This document shows, one piece after another, positions 17,622 through 26,668 of a stretch of DNA of 64,000 bases. A model generated the notes under the pieces. It was not told the DNA's origin, did no database searches, and saw nothing but the letters and a program-made list of their open reading frames with translations. This stretch comes from Candidatus Methylaffinis lahnbergensis (GTDB lineage: Bacteria > Pseudomonadota > Alphaproteobacteria > Rhizobiales > Beijerinckiaceae), in contig PEFW01000006.1 in assembly GCA_002890675.1 (NCBI GenBank), positions 1-64,000 on the forward strand. The letters run 5' to 3'. How positions within the stretch are numbered: the stretch's first letter is position 1; each line of letters opens with the position of its first letter. Made by a program: the position numbers and the translations under genes.

Positions 17622-18479
17622 TCAGCCCGAATTCGGCGGAATCCGCAGCACTTGGCCTGGATGCACCTTGCCGGGATCGGACAGCAAAGATTTATTGGCT
17701 TCAAAGATCAGATGATATTTGCCGCCGTGGCCGAGGCCATATTCGGCCTCGGCGATCTTCCACAGTGTATCGCCGGGCTTGAGGGTATAAAACTTCGCTT
17801 CAGGCGCCTTGGCGGCGGCCGTGATATCGTTGTGGACCGCGGCAACGCCCACCGCATTGCCGCTCGCTAGCGCGGTCGTGCCGGCTTCCCCAGTCGTAGC
17901 AGCGCCCGCCGCGCTGCCGCTCACCGGCGCGGTCTTCCCGGCCTCCCCTGTCGCGGCAGCGCTGTCCGAGAGGGCGGCGTTGCGCCCTTCGGATGCGACT
18001 TCGGGTTTCGAGACCTCGGGTCCGTGTTTCTCGGCCTCTTTCTTCAATTCGTCAGGGGGAGCGGTGGCGGTTCCAGTCTCGGGCCCTGGCTTTGCAGACG
18101 CAAGGGTCTCGGTCTGAGCACTAGCGCTCCCAGTTCCAAAGAATGCGACCCGAGTGAAGTGTGTGTAATCCGACTCGAACGCCATGATTGCCACAAACAG
18201 CAACACAGCCCCCGGCGGGACCAGAATGGCATACATCAGGGCCAGCCGCTCCCAGGCCATGTGCATGAAGATAGCGACGATCAAGCCTGCCTTCACAATC
18301 ATAAACAGCAGGATCAGAAACCATCTGAGAAAGCCCTCGATGCCAAAGTAGTCGACAAGATAGGAGCAAGTGCTCAGCACAAACAGCCATCCCCAAACTA
18401 TTAGATAAAGCTTAATCGGGTGTTGTTGTCCTTCTTGGTGCCCCACATTTTTTCCAGGTACCGAAGTTGATTGTGTCAT
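17622..18479 (-). CDS. Cytochrome c oxidase subunit IV fused to a C-terminal LysM domain
   Basis: 285 residues from ATG at 18479. Residues 20-115 hold three membrane helices matching the prokaryotic subunit IV (CoxD/COX4_pro) family: LYLIVWGWLFVLSTCSYLVDY, an IVKAGLIVAIFMHM segment and LVPPGAVLLFVAIMAF. Residues 125-225 are an Ala/Gly/Thr/Glu-rich linker with internal repeats (TGEAGKTAPVSGSA, TGEAGTTALASGNA). Residues 230-282 are a LysM domain (YTLKPGDTLWKIAEAEYG ... PGQVLRIPP). Three helices with a cytoplasmic N-terminus would put the LysM in the periplasm, where the family binds peptidoglycan. Last gene of the cox operon. Known subunit IV proteins are about 100 residues, so the extension is unusual. 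Confidence 0.88.
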   Translation of the reverse strand: MTQSTSVPGKNVGHQEGQQHPIKLYLIVWGWLFVLSTCSYLVDYFGIEGFLRWFLILLFMIVKAGLIVAIFMHMAWERLALMYAILVPPGAVLLFVAIMAFESDYTHFTRVAFFGTGSASAQTETLASAKPGPETGTATAPPDELKKEAEKHGPEVSKPEVASEGRNAALSDSAAATGEAGKTAPVSGSAAGAATTGEAGTTALASGNAVGVAAVHNDITAAAKAPEAKFYTLKPGDTLWKIAEAEYGLGHGGKYHLIFEANKSLLSDPGKVHPGQVLRIPPNSG

Positions 18480-18490
18480 GTTTTTTCCAC

Positions 18491-19213
18491 TTACCAAAGA
18501 TAAAAGAGTGCGAAGATGAAGACCCAGACAAGATCGACGAAGTGCCAGTAGAGACCCATGGTTTCAACGATCTCGTAGCGCCCCTTCCTGCTGGTGAAAA
18601 AGCCTCGCCTTCCGCTTTCGAAATCGCCGCGCAAGACTTTTCGCGCAGTGATGAGCAGGAAAATCACGCCGATCGTCACGTGCGTGCCGTGGAAGCCCGT
18701 GATCAAGAAGAAGCACGAGCCAAATTGGGCGGCGCCCCAAGGGTTGCCCCATGGCCGAACCCCTTCAAGGATCAGGTGGGTCCACTCGAAAGCCTGCATC
18801 CCGACGAAGGAGGCGCCAAATGCCGCGGTCGCCAGCATCAAGACCGCCGATTTGACTCGATCGTGGCGATAACCGAAGTTGACGGCCATCGCCATCGTCC
18901 CGCTGCTGCTGATCAGAATGAAGGTCATGATGGCGATCAGGATGAGGGGGATTTCTCTGCCGGCGATCGTCAACGCGAAGACCTTACCGGGGTCCGGCCA
19001 AGGCACGGTCGTGGACATCCGCACCGTCATGTAAGAAAGCAGAAAGCAGCTAAAAATAAATGTATCGCTCAGGAGAAAGATCCAAATCATGGCCTTGCCC
19101 CAGGTGGCACTCTTGAACGCTCGCTGGTCCGAGGACCAGTCGGCAGCAAAGCCATGCCAGCCCCCCTGGCGCGGGGGGGCTTCTAACGAGTCGGTAAGTG
19201 CCGATTCCGTCAT
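18491..19213 (-). CDS. Heme-copper oxidase subunit III (CoxP-like)
   Basis: 240 residues from ATG at 19213, with GGGAGAA upstream; a GTG at 19261 would add 16 residues. Five membrane helices. Subunit III motifs include FLLSDTFIFSCFLLSY, GMQAFEWTHLI, ITGFHGTHVTIGVIFLL and LYWHFVDLVWVFIFALFYLW. It is the more canonical of the two subunit III genes here and corresponds by order to Bradyrhizobium CoxP. It lacks metal centres and stabilises subunit I. Confidence 0.9.
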   Translation of the reverse strand: MTESALTDSLEAPPRQGGWHGFAADWSSDQRAFKSATWGKAMIWIFLLSDTFIFSCFLLSYMTVRMSTTVPWPDPGKVFALTIAGREIPLILIAIMTFILISSSGTMAMAVNFGYRHDRVKSAVLMLATAAFGASFVGMQAFEWTHLILEGVRPWGNPWGAAQFGSCFFLITGFHGTHVTIGVIFLLITARKVLRGDFESGRRGFFTSRKGRYEIVETMGLYWHFVDLVWVFIFALFYLW

Positions 19214-19288
19214 TTGTTCTCCCGAAGTCCTCTTATGAGCATTTTCAGGCGCGGCGGACACCAGCTCGTGGTCGGAAAATGCGGCAAA

Positions 19289-19978
19289 TCAAAGAAACCA
19301 GCCGTTGTCCGCTACAATCGGATCGGTAAGCAACAGCAGAGCGAATAAGACCAGCCAGACAAAAAGCACAAAGTGCCAATATGTGGCGCATAGTTCAACG
19401 CTCAAGCGCACCTTGCCCACCGCGACACCTTGCCACGCCTTATCCATGGTTCTGCCCAAGGCCACCTGGCCGCCCAATATGTGCAGCCCGTGCACTCCGG
19501 TGATCAGGTAAAAGAAAGCGGCGGCTGGATTGGCCGTCAAGTAATAGCCCGCAGCGTCGAGCTGCCGCCATGCCACAAGCTGACCGGCCAGGAAAGCAAG
19601 CGCGAAAACGCCCCCAGCGAGCAGGCCGGCTCTTACGCGGTCCATCCTTCCCCGGCGCGCGGCAACCTGCGCCCATTGCAGCGCGCCACTGCTCAAGATC
19701 AACATGCCCGTGTTGAGCCACAGCAGCTTTGGCACGGGCGCGGGCCTCCATTCGCCCATTTCCATGCGCATGGAGTAGGCGCTGATCAAGAGCGTGAACA
19801 GGCAGCCGACGACCGCGAGAAACACGCCCAATCCAATCTTCGCGGCGGGCAAGGGTGATGCGCCTGTATCGCCGACCAGGCCCGCATCCAACCAGGGCTT
19901 GGCTGTCAGCCTTTGCTGCGCTAACCACCATGCGACGATGGCCGCTATCACAGCCAAGAATAGGAATGTGATATTCAT
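19289..19978 (-). CDS. Heme-copper oxidase subunit III (CoxO-like)
   Basis: 229 residues from ATG at 19978, 10 bases after the subunit I stop. Family motifs are YLITGVHGLHILGGQVALG and the C-terminal CATYWHFVLFVWLVLFALLLL. An N-terminal hydrophobic segment is followed by four to five more helices. Two subunit III-like genes after subunit I is the arrangement known as coxMNOP in Bradyrhizobium. Frame upstream of 19978 lies inside subunit I and is not coding. Confidence 0.88.
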   Translation of the reverse strand: MNITFLFLAVIAAIVAWWLAQQRLTAKPWLDAGLVGDTGASPLPAAKIGLGVFLAVVGCLFTLLISAYSMRMEMGEWRPAPVPKLLWLNTGMLILSSGALQWAQVAARRGRMDRVRAGLLAGGVFALAFLAGQLVAWRQLDAAGYYLTANPAAAFFYLITGVHGLHILGGQVALGRTMDKAWQGVAVGKVRLSVELCATYWHFVLFVWLVLFALLLLTDPIVADNGWFL

Positions 19979-19988
19979 GGCGAGTTGC

Positions 19989-21743
19989 CTAACGTGCGGG
20001 TATGGCTGGGGGCTGGTTCTGCGGCAGGAAATCCTGCCCGGCGCCAGGCACGCTATAATCGTAAGCCCAGCGGTAGACGACCGGCAACTCCTTGCCCCAA
20101 TTGCCATGCCCGGGCGGAGTTTCCGGTGTCTGCCACTCCAGAGAAGCGGCCCTCCAAGGATTGCCGCCGGCAAGTTTGCCCTTGTAGAGGCTCCATATCA
20201 CATTGAAAAAAAACACTGTCTGGGCGGCGCCCACAATCAATGCCGCGGCGGTAATAGCGACATTCAGCGTCGCGGCCGACGCCGGGACAAAAGCCGTCTC
20301 GCCCAGCTCGTAATACCGGCGCGGCACGCCGATAAACCCCAAGTAGTGCATCGGGAAGTAAATCAGATAGGCCCCAAGGAAAGTGATCCAGAAGTGAATT
20401 TGGCCCAGCCTCTCGTTCAGCATCCGCCCAGTGATCTTGGGGTACCAATGGTAGATCCCTCCAAAAACAACGAGTATTGGCGCGATACCCATCACCATAT
20501 GAAAGTGGGCAACCACGAACATCGTGGCTGAAAGTGGAACATCCACGATCACATTGCCGAGGAACAGGCCGGTGATCCCCCCATTCACAAATGTGACGAT
20601 GAATCCGAGGGCGAACAGCATCGGGACCGTGAGGTGGATGTCACCGCGCCACAGGGTCAGCACCCAGTTGTAGACCTTGATGGCAGTTGGGACTGCTATG
20701 ATAAGCGTGGAGGTGGCGAAGAAGAATCCGAATGGCGGGTTCATGCCGCTTATATACATATGGTGGCCCCATACTATGAAGCTAAGGACGGCGATTGCCA
20801 CTAACGCCCACACCATCATGCGATAGCCGAAGATGTTTTTTCGCGAATGGACGCTGATCAGGTCGGAGACAATACCGAAGGCCGGCAGGGCGACGATGTA
20901 GACCTCGGGATGGCCGAAAAACCAAAAGAGGTGCTGGAACAATATCGGACTGCCTCCACCATATTTCAGGTGTTCCCCGGCTGCGACGATGGCCGGCATG
21001 AAGAAGCTAGTCCCGAGCACCCTGTCAAACAGCATCATGACGGAGGCGACGAACAGCGCGGGGAAGGCCAGCAGCGCGAGGATGGTGGCGGTGAAAATGC
21101 CCCATACCGTCAGCGGCAGGCGCATCATCGTCATTCCCCGTGTGCGTCCCTGCAGCACCGTCACCACATAGTTCAAGCCGCCCATGGTGAAGCCGATGAT
21201 GAACAGGATCAGGGAAACCAGCATCAGAATGATGCCCCATTGGCGCCCGGGGGTGCCTTCGAGGATGGCCTGGGGCGGGTACAGGGTCCAGCCGGCGCCC
21301 GTAGGCCCGCCCGGCGCGAAGAAGCTCGCCACCAGGACCACAACCGCGAGAAGATAGACCCAGTAGCTCAGCATGTTCACATAGGGAAAAACCATGTCCC
21401 TTGCGCCCACCATCAGTGGGATGAGGTAGTTTCCAAAACCTCCCAAAAACAGCGCGGTGAGCAGGTATATCACCATGATCATCCCGTGCATCGTGACGAA
21501 TTGGTAGTAGTTGCTCGGGGTGACAATGGAGAAGGTGCCTGGGAATGCCAGCTGCAGCCGGATCAACCACGACAACACCAGAGCCACCAATCCGATGCTG
21601 ATCGCCGTGATCGAGTATTGGATGGCGATGACTTTTGCGTCCTGGCAAAAGACGTACTTCGTCACCCAGCTCTTCGCATGGTAAAGCTCTACGTCTTCGA
21701 CTTCGGCAGGCGGGATACCTTCAGCTGCGCCAATATCGACCAT
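19989..21743 (-). CDS. Heme-copper oxidase subunit I (CoxN-like, A-type)
   Basis: 584 residues from ATG at 21743, with a strong GAGGAGAA ribosome site; a GTG at 21779 would add 12 residues. Twelve helices. Heme and CuB ligands are in MHGMIM, GHPEVY, WGHHMY and HFHMVM. The HPEVY motif includes the D-channel Glu and the cross-linked Tyr. The D-channel residues are kept (GFGNY, GARDMVFP, VNML), and a K-channel Lys occurs in VPTAIKVYNW. This is therefore a complete proton-pumping A-type oxidase by motif. Whether it accepts cytochrome c is judged from the CuA site in the adjacent subunit II. Confidence 0.95.
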   Translation of the reverse strand: MVDIGAAEGIPPAEVEDVELYHAKSWVTKYVFCQDAKVIAIQYSITAISIGLVALVLSWLIRLQLAFPGTFSIVTPSNYYQFVTMHGMIMVIYLLTALFLGGFGNYLIPLMVGARDMVFPYVNMLSYWVYLLAVVVLVASFFAPGGPTGAGWTLYPPQAILEGTPGRQWGIILMLVSLILFIIGFTMGGLNYVVTVLQGRTRGMTMMRLPLTVWGIFTATILALLAFPALFVASVMMLFDRVLGTSFFMPAIVAAGEHLKYGGGSPILFQHLFWFFGHPEVYIVALPAFGIVSDLISVHSRKNIFGYRMMVWALVAIAVLSFIVWGHHMYISGMNPPFGFFFATSTLIIAVPTAIKVYNWVLTLWRGDIHLTVPMLFALGFIVTFVNGGITGLFLGNVIVDVPLSATMFVVAHFHMVMGIAPILVVFGGIYHWYPKITGRMLNERLGQIHFWITFLGAYLIYFPMHYLGFIGVPRRYYELGETAFVPASAATLNVAITAAALIVGAAQTVFFFNVIWSLYKGKLAGGNPWRAASLEWQTPETPPGHGNWGKELPVVYRWAYDYSVPGAGQDFLPQNQPPAIPAR

Positions 21744-21817
21744 CACACGTTCTCCTCGTTCCTTCCTGATGAGGCTCACTTCCCAAGAGCCGCATCCGCC
21801 TTACTTACTTGGCCAGG

Positions 21818-22642
21818 TTATCGGGTCAGACTTGCTTTTTTGGCGCGAGCCGATAATTCCGCGAAAGTATGCTGTTTCCGCAGCCACGTCTGATAGTCGC
21901 TCTCGTTGTCAACCACGACACTGCCCCGCATCGCGTCGTGACCAACGCCACAGAATGCTGCGCAGAGGACTTCGAATGTCCCGGTCCTGGTAGGAGTGAA
22001 CCAGAAGTAGGTGACGAGACCTGGCATCAAATCCATCTTGGCCCGGAACTCGGGCACATAAAAGTCGTGCACGACGTCGATGGAGCGGAGCAATACCTTG
22101 ACCGGCTTCCCGAGCGCCAGGTGCAACTCGCCGCCGTCGATCACGACATTGTCTTGCCCATTGGGATCGTTCGGATTCAAGCCCAAGGGGTTGTCGGAAC
22201 TGACGTAGCGAGGATCGGACGTGCCGAGGAGGCCGTTCTTCCCCGGAAGGCGAAAGCTCCAATTCCATTGTTGACCCACGACCTCGACCTCGGTCGCCTC
22301 TTTCGGAACCTCGATGTATTGGTACCACACGACCAACCCCGGCCCCAACAGGGCCAGGACGGCCACCGTGGTCCCTATGCCGAGCGCCCACTCCAGCTTA
22401 GTGTTCTCCGGCTGGTACGCTGCCCGGCGTCCCTCCTGATGCCGGAAGCGGAACACGCAATAGGCCATAAACAAAATAATGGCGATGTAACCGATTCCGG
22501 TAATCCAAAACGTGAGGGTGATCGTGCCATCGATGTAACTCCAGTTCGAGGCAATCGGCGTCATCCACCACGGGCTCAGAACGTGAAACAACACCGAGCC
22601 GACAACGACCAAAACCAGGATAAGCGCGAAGGCTATAGCCAT
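21818..22642 (-). CDS. Cytochrome c oxidase subunit II (CoxM-like)
   Basis: 274 residues from ATG at 22642. An N-terminal hydrophobic segment is followed by two helices (about 40-62 and 85-108), then a cupredoxin domain. The CuA site is complete: the first His in VVHDFYVPEF, and CAAFCGVGHDAM with two Cys, His and Met. The electron-entry Trp region is QQWNWSF. It accepts electrons from cytochrome c. First gene of the operon subunit II-I-III-III-IV. No assembly genes (ctaB, ctaG) are in the cluster; ctaA is about 8.4 kb away. Confidence 0.94.
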   Translation of the reverse strand: MAIAFALILVLVVVGSVLFHVLSPWWMTPIASNWSYIDGTITLTFWITGIGYIAIILFMAYCVFRFRHQEGRRAAYQPENTKLEWALGIGTTVAVLALLGPGLVVWYQYIEVPKEATEVEVVGQQWNWSFRLPGKNGLLGTSDPRYVSSDNPLGLNPNDPNGQDNVVIDGGELHLALGKPVKVLLRSIDVVHDFYVPEFRAKMDLMPGLVTYFWFTPTRTGTFEVLCAAFCGVGHDAMRGSVVVDNESDYQTWLRKQHTFAELSARAKKASLTR

Positions 22643-23112
22643 CCTTTTTTCATCCTTGACCTCTCAAATGGTGCCGATAGGAATTTCCGCGCCGAACCAA
22701 CTTAACGTCGGGTATTGGCTCAGGCGGCGGCTTCGGCTTGAGGCAATGCTTGCCCGCCTCATCCCCAAGCTGCCGCCGCATGTCGCACCTTGGATCACTT
22801 CTGGCAATTGCGCAAAATGTCGCCGCGGCCTAATATTGCTCCGCCGCGTACAGCAATTGGTCCGGTCCATGGAGATAACGCCATTTCTTGCCCAAATATT
22901 CACCAAGGCGCATGATTTAAAGAGAACAGGCGGGCTCATGCCGAATTTTGCTACCCTGCTCTCTTTAACTCTGGGTTCCGCGGCCGCCTGACAGCACATG
23001 TGCCGGGTTCTCGCAGTCGAACGCCACGGCCTAAGAATTTGCGGCCACGACGCAAGGAAAAACCCCGGCGCGGTGCGCTCGCGCCAGGGTTTCGCCTCGC
23101 TCGACCGGCGAG
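22643..23112. other. Gene-free interval upstream of the cox operon
   Basis: About 470 bases. It should contain the cox promoter near 22650-22800; no clear box is seen. The left part is dominated by two mirrored open frames without protein character (22656-22991 plus, 22664-22999 minus). A terminator for the next minus-strand gene lies at 23058-23092. Confidence 0.5.
23058..23092 (-). terminator. Rho-independent terminator of the secreted-protein gene
   Basis: On the minus strand a 12-bp stem with one mismatch (AACCCTGGCGCG / CGCGCCGGGGTT, 7-base loop) is followed directly by TTTTT. It begins about 20 bases after the stop at 23113. Confidence 0.85.
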
Positions 23113-24834
23113 CTATGGTTGGGTGATGGCGGTGTAGCCGTTCTTGCCTATCGCCGTTCCCCAGGTGCCATCGCTACGGGCAAACATCCCGGCGAAGAAC
23201 ATCACCGGATTGGCGCCGGTGCCTCCGGCCGACGCCAGGCCGCCCGGCGCCACGGCGGTGTAGTCGCCCCATCGGAAGGGCGGGGAGCCGAAGCCCTGGT
23301 TATAAAATCCTGCGCCCCCGACCGCAAAGAAGCCGCCGTCGGGCTCCGTGCCGACGGTCTGCGCCGCGCGCCGCGACGAATAAATAAGCGAGGGGAACGA
23401 AGTTGAACTGGAGAAATTCCACACGTAGGTGACATTGCCCTCGGGGTCCGGCTGTTGCGTGGCATAATAAACGTCGAAGGCGCTGCTGCCGTGAACGATC
23501 TCGTTGAGGATTTTCGCAGAAGCGATCTGGCCGTCGTTGGCTCCGCCAGCGGTCACGAACGGCTGAATCTGGTACAGGATTGCCTCTGAATGCGAGCCGT
23601 TGGCGGCGTTGATCGACGCATAGATCGATCCCGCGTTATACATCGCCATACCGGAGATGCGAGTGTCCCCGGTGTCGATGTCGTTGGTGCCGCCCGGCTG
23701 GCTGGCATTTGGCGGCAACGAGTAATTGTTGGTCGTGGCGACAGACACGCCGTTCAGCGTCGGGCTGCTGAGCGGGCTGTGAATCGCCCACACGATCAGA
23801 CCATTTTTAGGGTCGCTGAAGAAGATGTTCTTGGAGGTGACCAAATATTCGGATCTCGGGTCATCCCCCGCGCTGAAGACATTGGCCGGCTGCGTCGTAT
23901 CCGTCACAACCCCGCCGACCGCGAGATTGAAAAAAAAGCTAAAGCTAAACCCAGTGCATGCGTACAACGCTGTCTTCGGCAGGACCAGAATTTCCTCCCA
24001 CTTGAAATTTGGATTAAAGATATTCGACGCGAGGTAGATCGCCTGACGGTCCTGTCCCAGCCGCGGAAAATCTGGCAACGGGAACACGCCGCCGCTGGCG
24101 GCGACGGATTGCACCGGGAGGTTGTAAAGGCAATAGCCGCCGGCGGGGTTATCGCCCGTGCTCACGGCAATCCAATAGGAGCTGGCGCTGGCAAAATTCC
24201 GATCGAACTGGATGAAGGTCACGATATAGCGATGGTTGATCCAGTCGTAGATCGCGCGAGGGTCAGTGGTGGGCGTGCCTGCCGGCAGGCCTACGAATGA
24301 CGTGAAGCTCTTTGGATAGCCAGCTTGCAGGTTCCCGCTCTTGTTGTACACATCGACGCAGACGTTGATCGCCTGAAGGACTCCGACGGAGGTGTCGCCG
24401 ACCGCGATCGCCTGATCGGCGGGGGCGACGAAGCCGCAGGCGACTTCACCTGTGCTGGTGAAAACTAGCGAAGCACCCGGCGTCTCAAGGGATTGAGGCC
24501 TAACCGGCGGCGGCGAGGCCACCTTCGGGTCGGCGGGGCTTTGGGCCGCCCGAGCCTTTCGCAGGGCAAATGTGGCAGGGTCTACGCCCTTGAGAGGGGC
24601 CAGGGGCTGCGGGTGCCGTTCCGCCCCGGTCATTTGCGGGGTCGTGTCCAGTCGCCGCACGAACGGCACTGTGGCCACTCCGGTACCTTGCTCGGAGCTT
24701 GCCTGCGGCGCGGCTGTCTGTGCCTGCGCCGTGGCGGTCAGCGGCATGACGCCGACCGCGGCAACAACACCCAATAACATCGTTCGACCCAGACGGCTGC
24801 GGCTGCACGCTAAGCGGTTCCAATTTCCTGTCAT
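23113..24834 (-). CDS. Large secreted protein of unknown function
   Basis: 573 residues from ATG at 24834 with GGGAGG 7 bases upstream. A signal peptide (about residues 1-40, LLGVVAAVGVMPLTATAQAQ) is followed by a Pro/Ala-rich region to about 125. A beta-rich body then contains DQAIAVGDTSVGVLQAINVCVDVY in part, repeated WIAVSTGDNPAGGY, FPRLGQDRQAIYL and WGDYTAVAPGG-type segments. The pattern of regularly spaced Gly/Asp turns is like a beta-propeller, but I recognise no family. It stands alone between the cox and atp clusters, with its own terminator, so it is a single-gene unit. Cysteines are few. Confidence 0.8.
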   Translation of the reverse strand: MTGNWNRLACSRSRLGRTMLLGVVAAVGVMPLTATAQAQTAAPQASSEQGTGVATVPFVRRLDTTPQMTGAERHPQPLAPLKGVDPATFALRKARAAQSPADPKVASPPPVRPQSLETPGASLVFTSTGEVACGFVAPADQAIAVGDTSVGVLQAINVCVDVYNKSGNLQAGYPKSFTSFVGLPAGTPTTDPRAIYDWINHRYIVTFIQFDRNFASASSYWIAVSTGDNPAGGYCLYNLPVQSVAASGGVFPLPDFPRLGQDRQAIYLASNIFNPNFKWEEILVLPKTALYACTGFSFSFFFNLAVGGVVTDTTQPANVFSAGDDPRSEYLVTSKNIFFSDPKNGLIVWAIHSPLSSPTLNGVSVATTNNYSLPPNASQPGGTNDIDTGDTRISGMAMYNAGSIYASINAANGSHSEAILYQIQPFVTAGGANDGQIASAKILNEIVHGSSAFDVYYATQQPDPEGNVTYVWNFSSSTSFPSLIYSSRRAAQTVGTEPDGGFFAVGGAGFYNQGFGSPPFRWGDYTAVAPGGLASAGGTGANPVMFFAGMFARSDGTWGTAIGKNGYTAITQP

Positions 24835-25034
24835 TTTCAACCTCCCTTCTTGCCTACTGCTTGCCCAAATTACGGCGATTCTGCCTCAGATTCCAAACTG
24901 ATGTTTCACCATAATTGTATATCGTAAAACACCAAAAATCAACCGATAGAGTCGCCTCCTCGCTTTTTCCACGGGGATGGCATACAAATTTTTACTTGAG
25001 TGCTTTTGTGGGGTCGATTAAGGGCGAGGCGGAA

Positions 25035-25475
25035 ATGCCAAGCGGGGGAGCAAGACGGGTGGCGGAACGCGGCGGGCAGCCGGACAAAGATCAACAAGAA
25101 CAAGACGAAGGGCACGGCAACGAACGGCGCGAAGAGGAACGCCGCGAGCACGAAAACGAGGGCTTGAGGGCTCGGCTCGACAGATTGTCCAACGCGCTCG
25201 ACGCGCAAGGCGAGGGGGATAAGGCTTCGGACGCAGCCAAGACGGGGCGCGACGGCGGCTCTCCTGGAACGATAGGGAACGCGATGGGCCTCGCCTTCCG
25301 CGTCCTGAGCGAATTCGTGGCGGCGGTGATCGTCGGCGGCTTGATCGGTTGGTGGATCGACCGCGTTGCCGGCACCACGCCGGCGTTTCTGGTAACCTTT
25401 CTTCTCATGGGAGCGGCGGCGGGAATCTGGAACGTCTATCGCATCGCCATCAAGACGCCTGGTTCAGAGGGCTGA
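25035..25475 (+). CDS. atpI: ATP synthase protein I
   Basis: 146 residues from ATG at 25035 (in-frame sequence before it is not protein-like). The N-terminal 65 residues are very polar and charged (Glu/Gln/Arg), predicted helical. The C-terminal part has two membrane helices (VLSEFVAAVIVGGLIGWWID and AFLVTFLLMGAAAGIWNVY), the AtpI/F0F1 ATPase subunit pattern of alphaproteobacteria. It is thought to help c-ring assembly or Mg handling. The atp genes follow directly on the same strand. Confidence 0.85.
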   Translation: MPSGGARRVAERGGQPDKDQQEQDEGHGNERREEERREHENEGLRARLDRLSNALDAQGEGDKASDAAKTGRDGGSPGTIGNAMGLAFRVLSEFVAAVIVGGLIGWWIDRVAGTTPAFLVTFLLMGAAAGIWNVYRIAIKTPGSEG

Positions 25476-25573
25476 GTGACACTAGCAAATATTAGGACGC
25501 GCAAGAACCTAGAGTTGTTTTTATGAAACAACTCTACAGGCATGGAAGACAAGACGAGGACGAAGAGCACACC

Positions 25574-26314
25574 ATGGATCCGATCCATCAATTCACCATC
25601 AAACCGATCGCCGACCTGCATCCTTTCGGCATCGATGCCTCTTTCACTAATGCCTCTCTGTTCATGGTGATTGTCGTTCTTTCGGCCGCCGCCTTGATGC
25701 TCCTTGGAACAAGTTCGCGCGCGCTCGTTCCCGGCCGGCTGCAGTCCATGGCGGAGATCGCGTATGAATTCGTCGCCTCCACCGTGCGCATGGCGGGCGG
25801 CCATGACGGCATGCGTTTCTTTCCCTTCGTTTTCACGCTGTTCCTATTCGTGCTGTTTTGCAACGTCATCGGACTCGTTCCCTATACATTCTCGGTGACG
25901 AGCCAGATCGCGGTTACCGGCGCGCTTGCGCTGCTTGTCATTGGCATCGTCATTGTTTACGGCCTTTTGCAAAACGGCACACGTTTCCTAAAGCTGTTCG
26001 TGCCGTCGGGGGTGCCGTTCGCATTGCTGCCCTTTCTGGTGCCGATCGAAATCATTTCGTTCCTTGCCCGACCGGTCACCCTTTCGGTTCGTCTTTTCGC
26101 CAATATGCTCGCCGGGCATATCACGCTCAAGGTGATGGGCGGTTTCGTCGTGAGCTTGCTTGGCGCCGGCGCCTTCGCGATCGTCGCGCCATTGCCTTTT
26201 GCGATGACTATCTTGTTGGCGGCTTTCGAATTGTTCGTGGCCGTCCTTCAGGCTTATGTCTTCGCTATTCTCACCTGCGTCTATCTCAACGACGCAATTC
26301 ATCCGGGCCACTGA
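25574..26314 (+). CDS. atpB: ATP synthase F0 subunit a
   Basis: 246 residues; ATG at 25574 ([11 protein letters not shown]) fits the family, whereas the longer open frame to 25523 has a non-typical lead. Five membrane helices. The key Arg lies in [16 protein letters not shown], and the C-terminal helix has [20 protein letters not shown]. The half channels of subunit a pass protons to and from the c-ring. Confidence 0.96.
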   Translation: MDPIHQFTIKPIADLHPFGIDASFTNASLFMVIVVLSAAALMLLGTSSRALVPGRLQSMAEIAYEFVASTVRMAGGHDGMRFFPFVFTLFLFVLFCNVIGLVPYTFSVTSQIAVTGALALLVIGIVIVYGLLQNGTRFLKLFVPSGVPFALLPFLVPIEIISFLARPVTLSVRLFANMLAGHITLKVMGGFVVSLLGAGAFAIVAPLPFAMTILLAAFELFVAVLQAYVFAILTCVYLNDAIHPGH

Positions 26315-26369
26315 ATAAATATTTGAACAACAGATCGGTCGCCCTCTCATCAAAGTCACGGAGTGTAAA

Positions 26370-26600
26370 ATGGATCCCGCAGCAGGAAGGTTTATAGGTG
26401 CAGGTCTCGCCGCGATCGGCACGGGCGCCGCCGCGATCGGCGTCGGTATAATATTCGGTCAATTCCTTTTGGGCGCCTTGCGCAATCCCACCGCTTCCGA
26501 TGCTCAATTCGGACGCGTTTTCATCGGCGTTGCGCTTGCCGAAGGCTTGGGCATTTTCGCTCTTCTCATAGCGATTCTTTTGCTCTTCGTGGTCAAGTAG
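26370..26600 (+). CDS. atpE: ATP synthase F0 subunit c
   Basis: 76 residues with two helices in a hairpin. The glycine-rich first helix ([21 protein letters not shown]) and polar loop (RNPTA) are standard. The proton-carrying Glu is in the second helix ([20 protein letters not shown]). It forms the rotating c-ring. Spaced 55 bases from atpB; the gap has no obvious hairpin that would raise c expression. Confidence 0.97.
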   Translation: MDPAAGRFIGAGLAAIGTGAAAIGVGIIFGQFLLGALRNPTASDAQFGRVFIGVALAEGLGIFALLIAILLLFVVK

Positions 26601-26668
26601 AAAGTCGTCCCACTGCGCCCAGAAAGCCATCTGGGCGCAGTGTTGCCGCCGCTATTTATTCACCCAAG

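Noticed and set aside
20847..21893. Plus-strand open frame of 348 codons opposite oxidase subunits I and II
   Set aside because: Antisense of an intact subunit I with all metal ligands; His/Asp/Gln-rich composition typical of a mirror frame.
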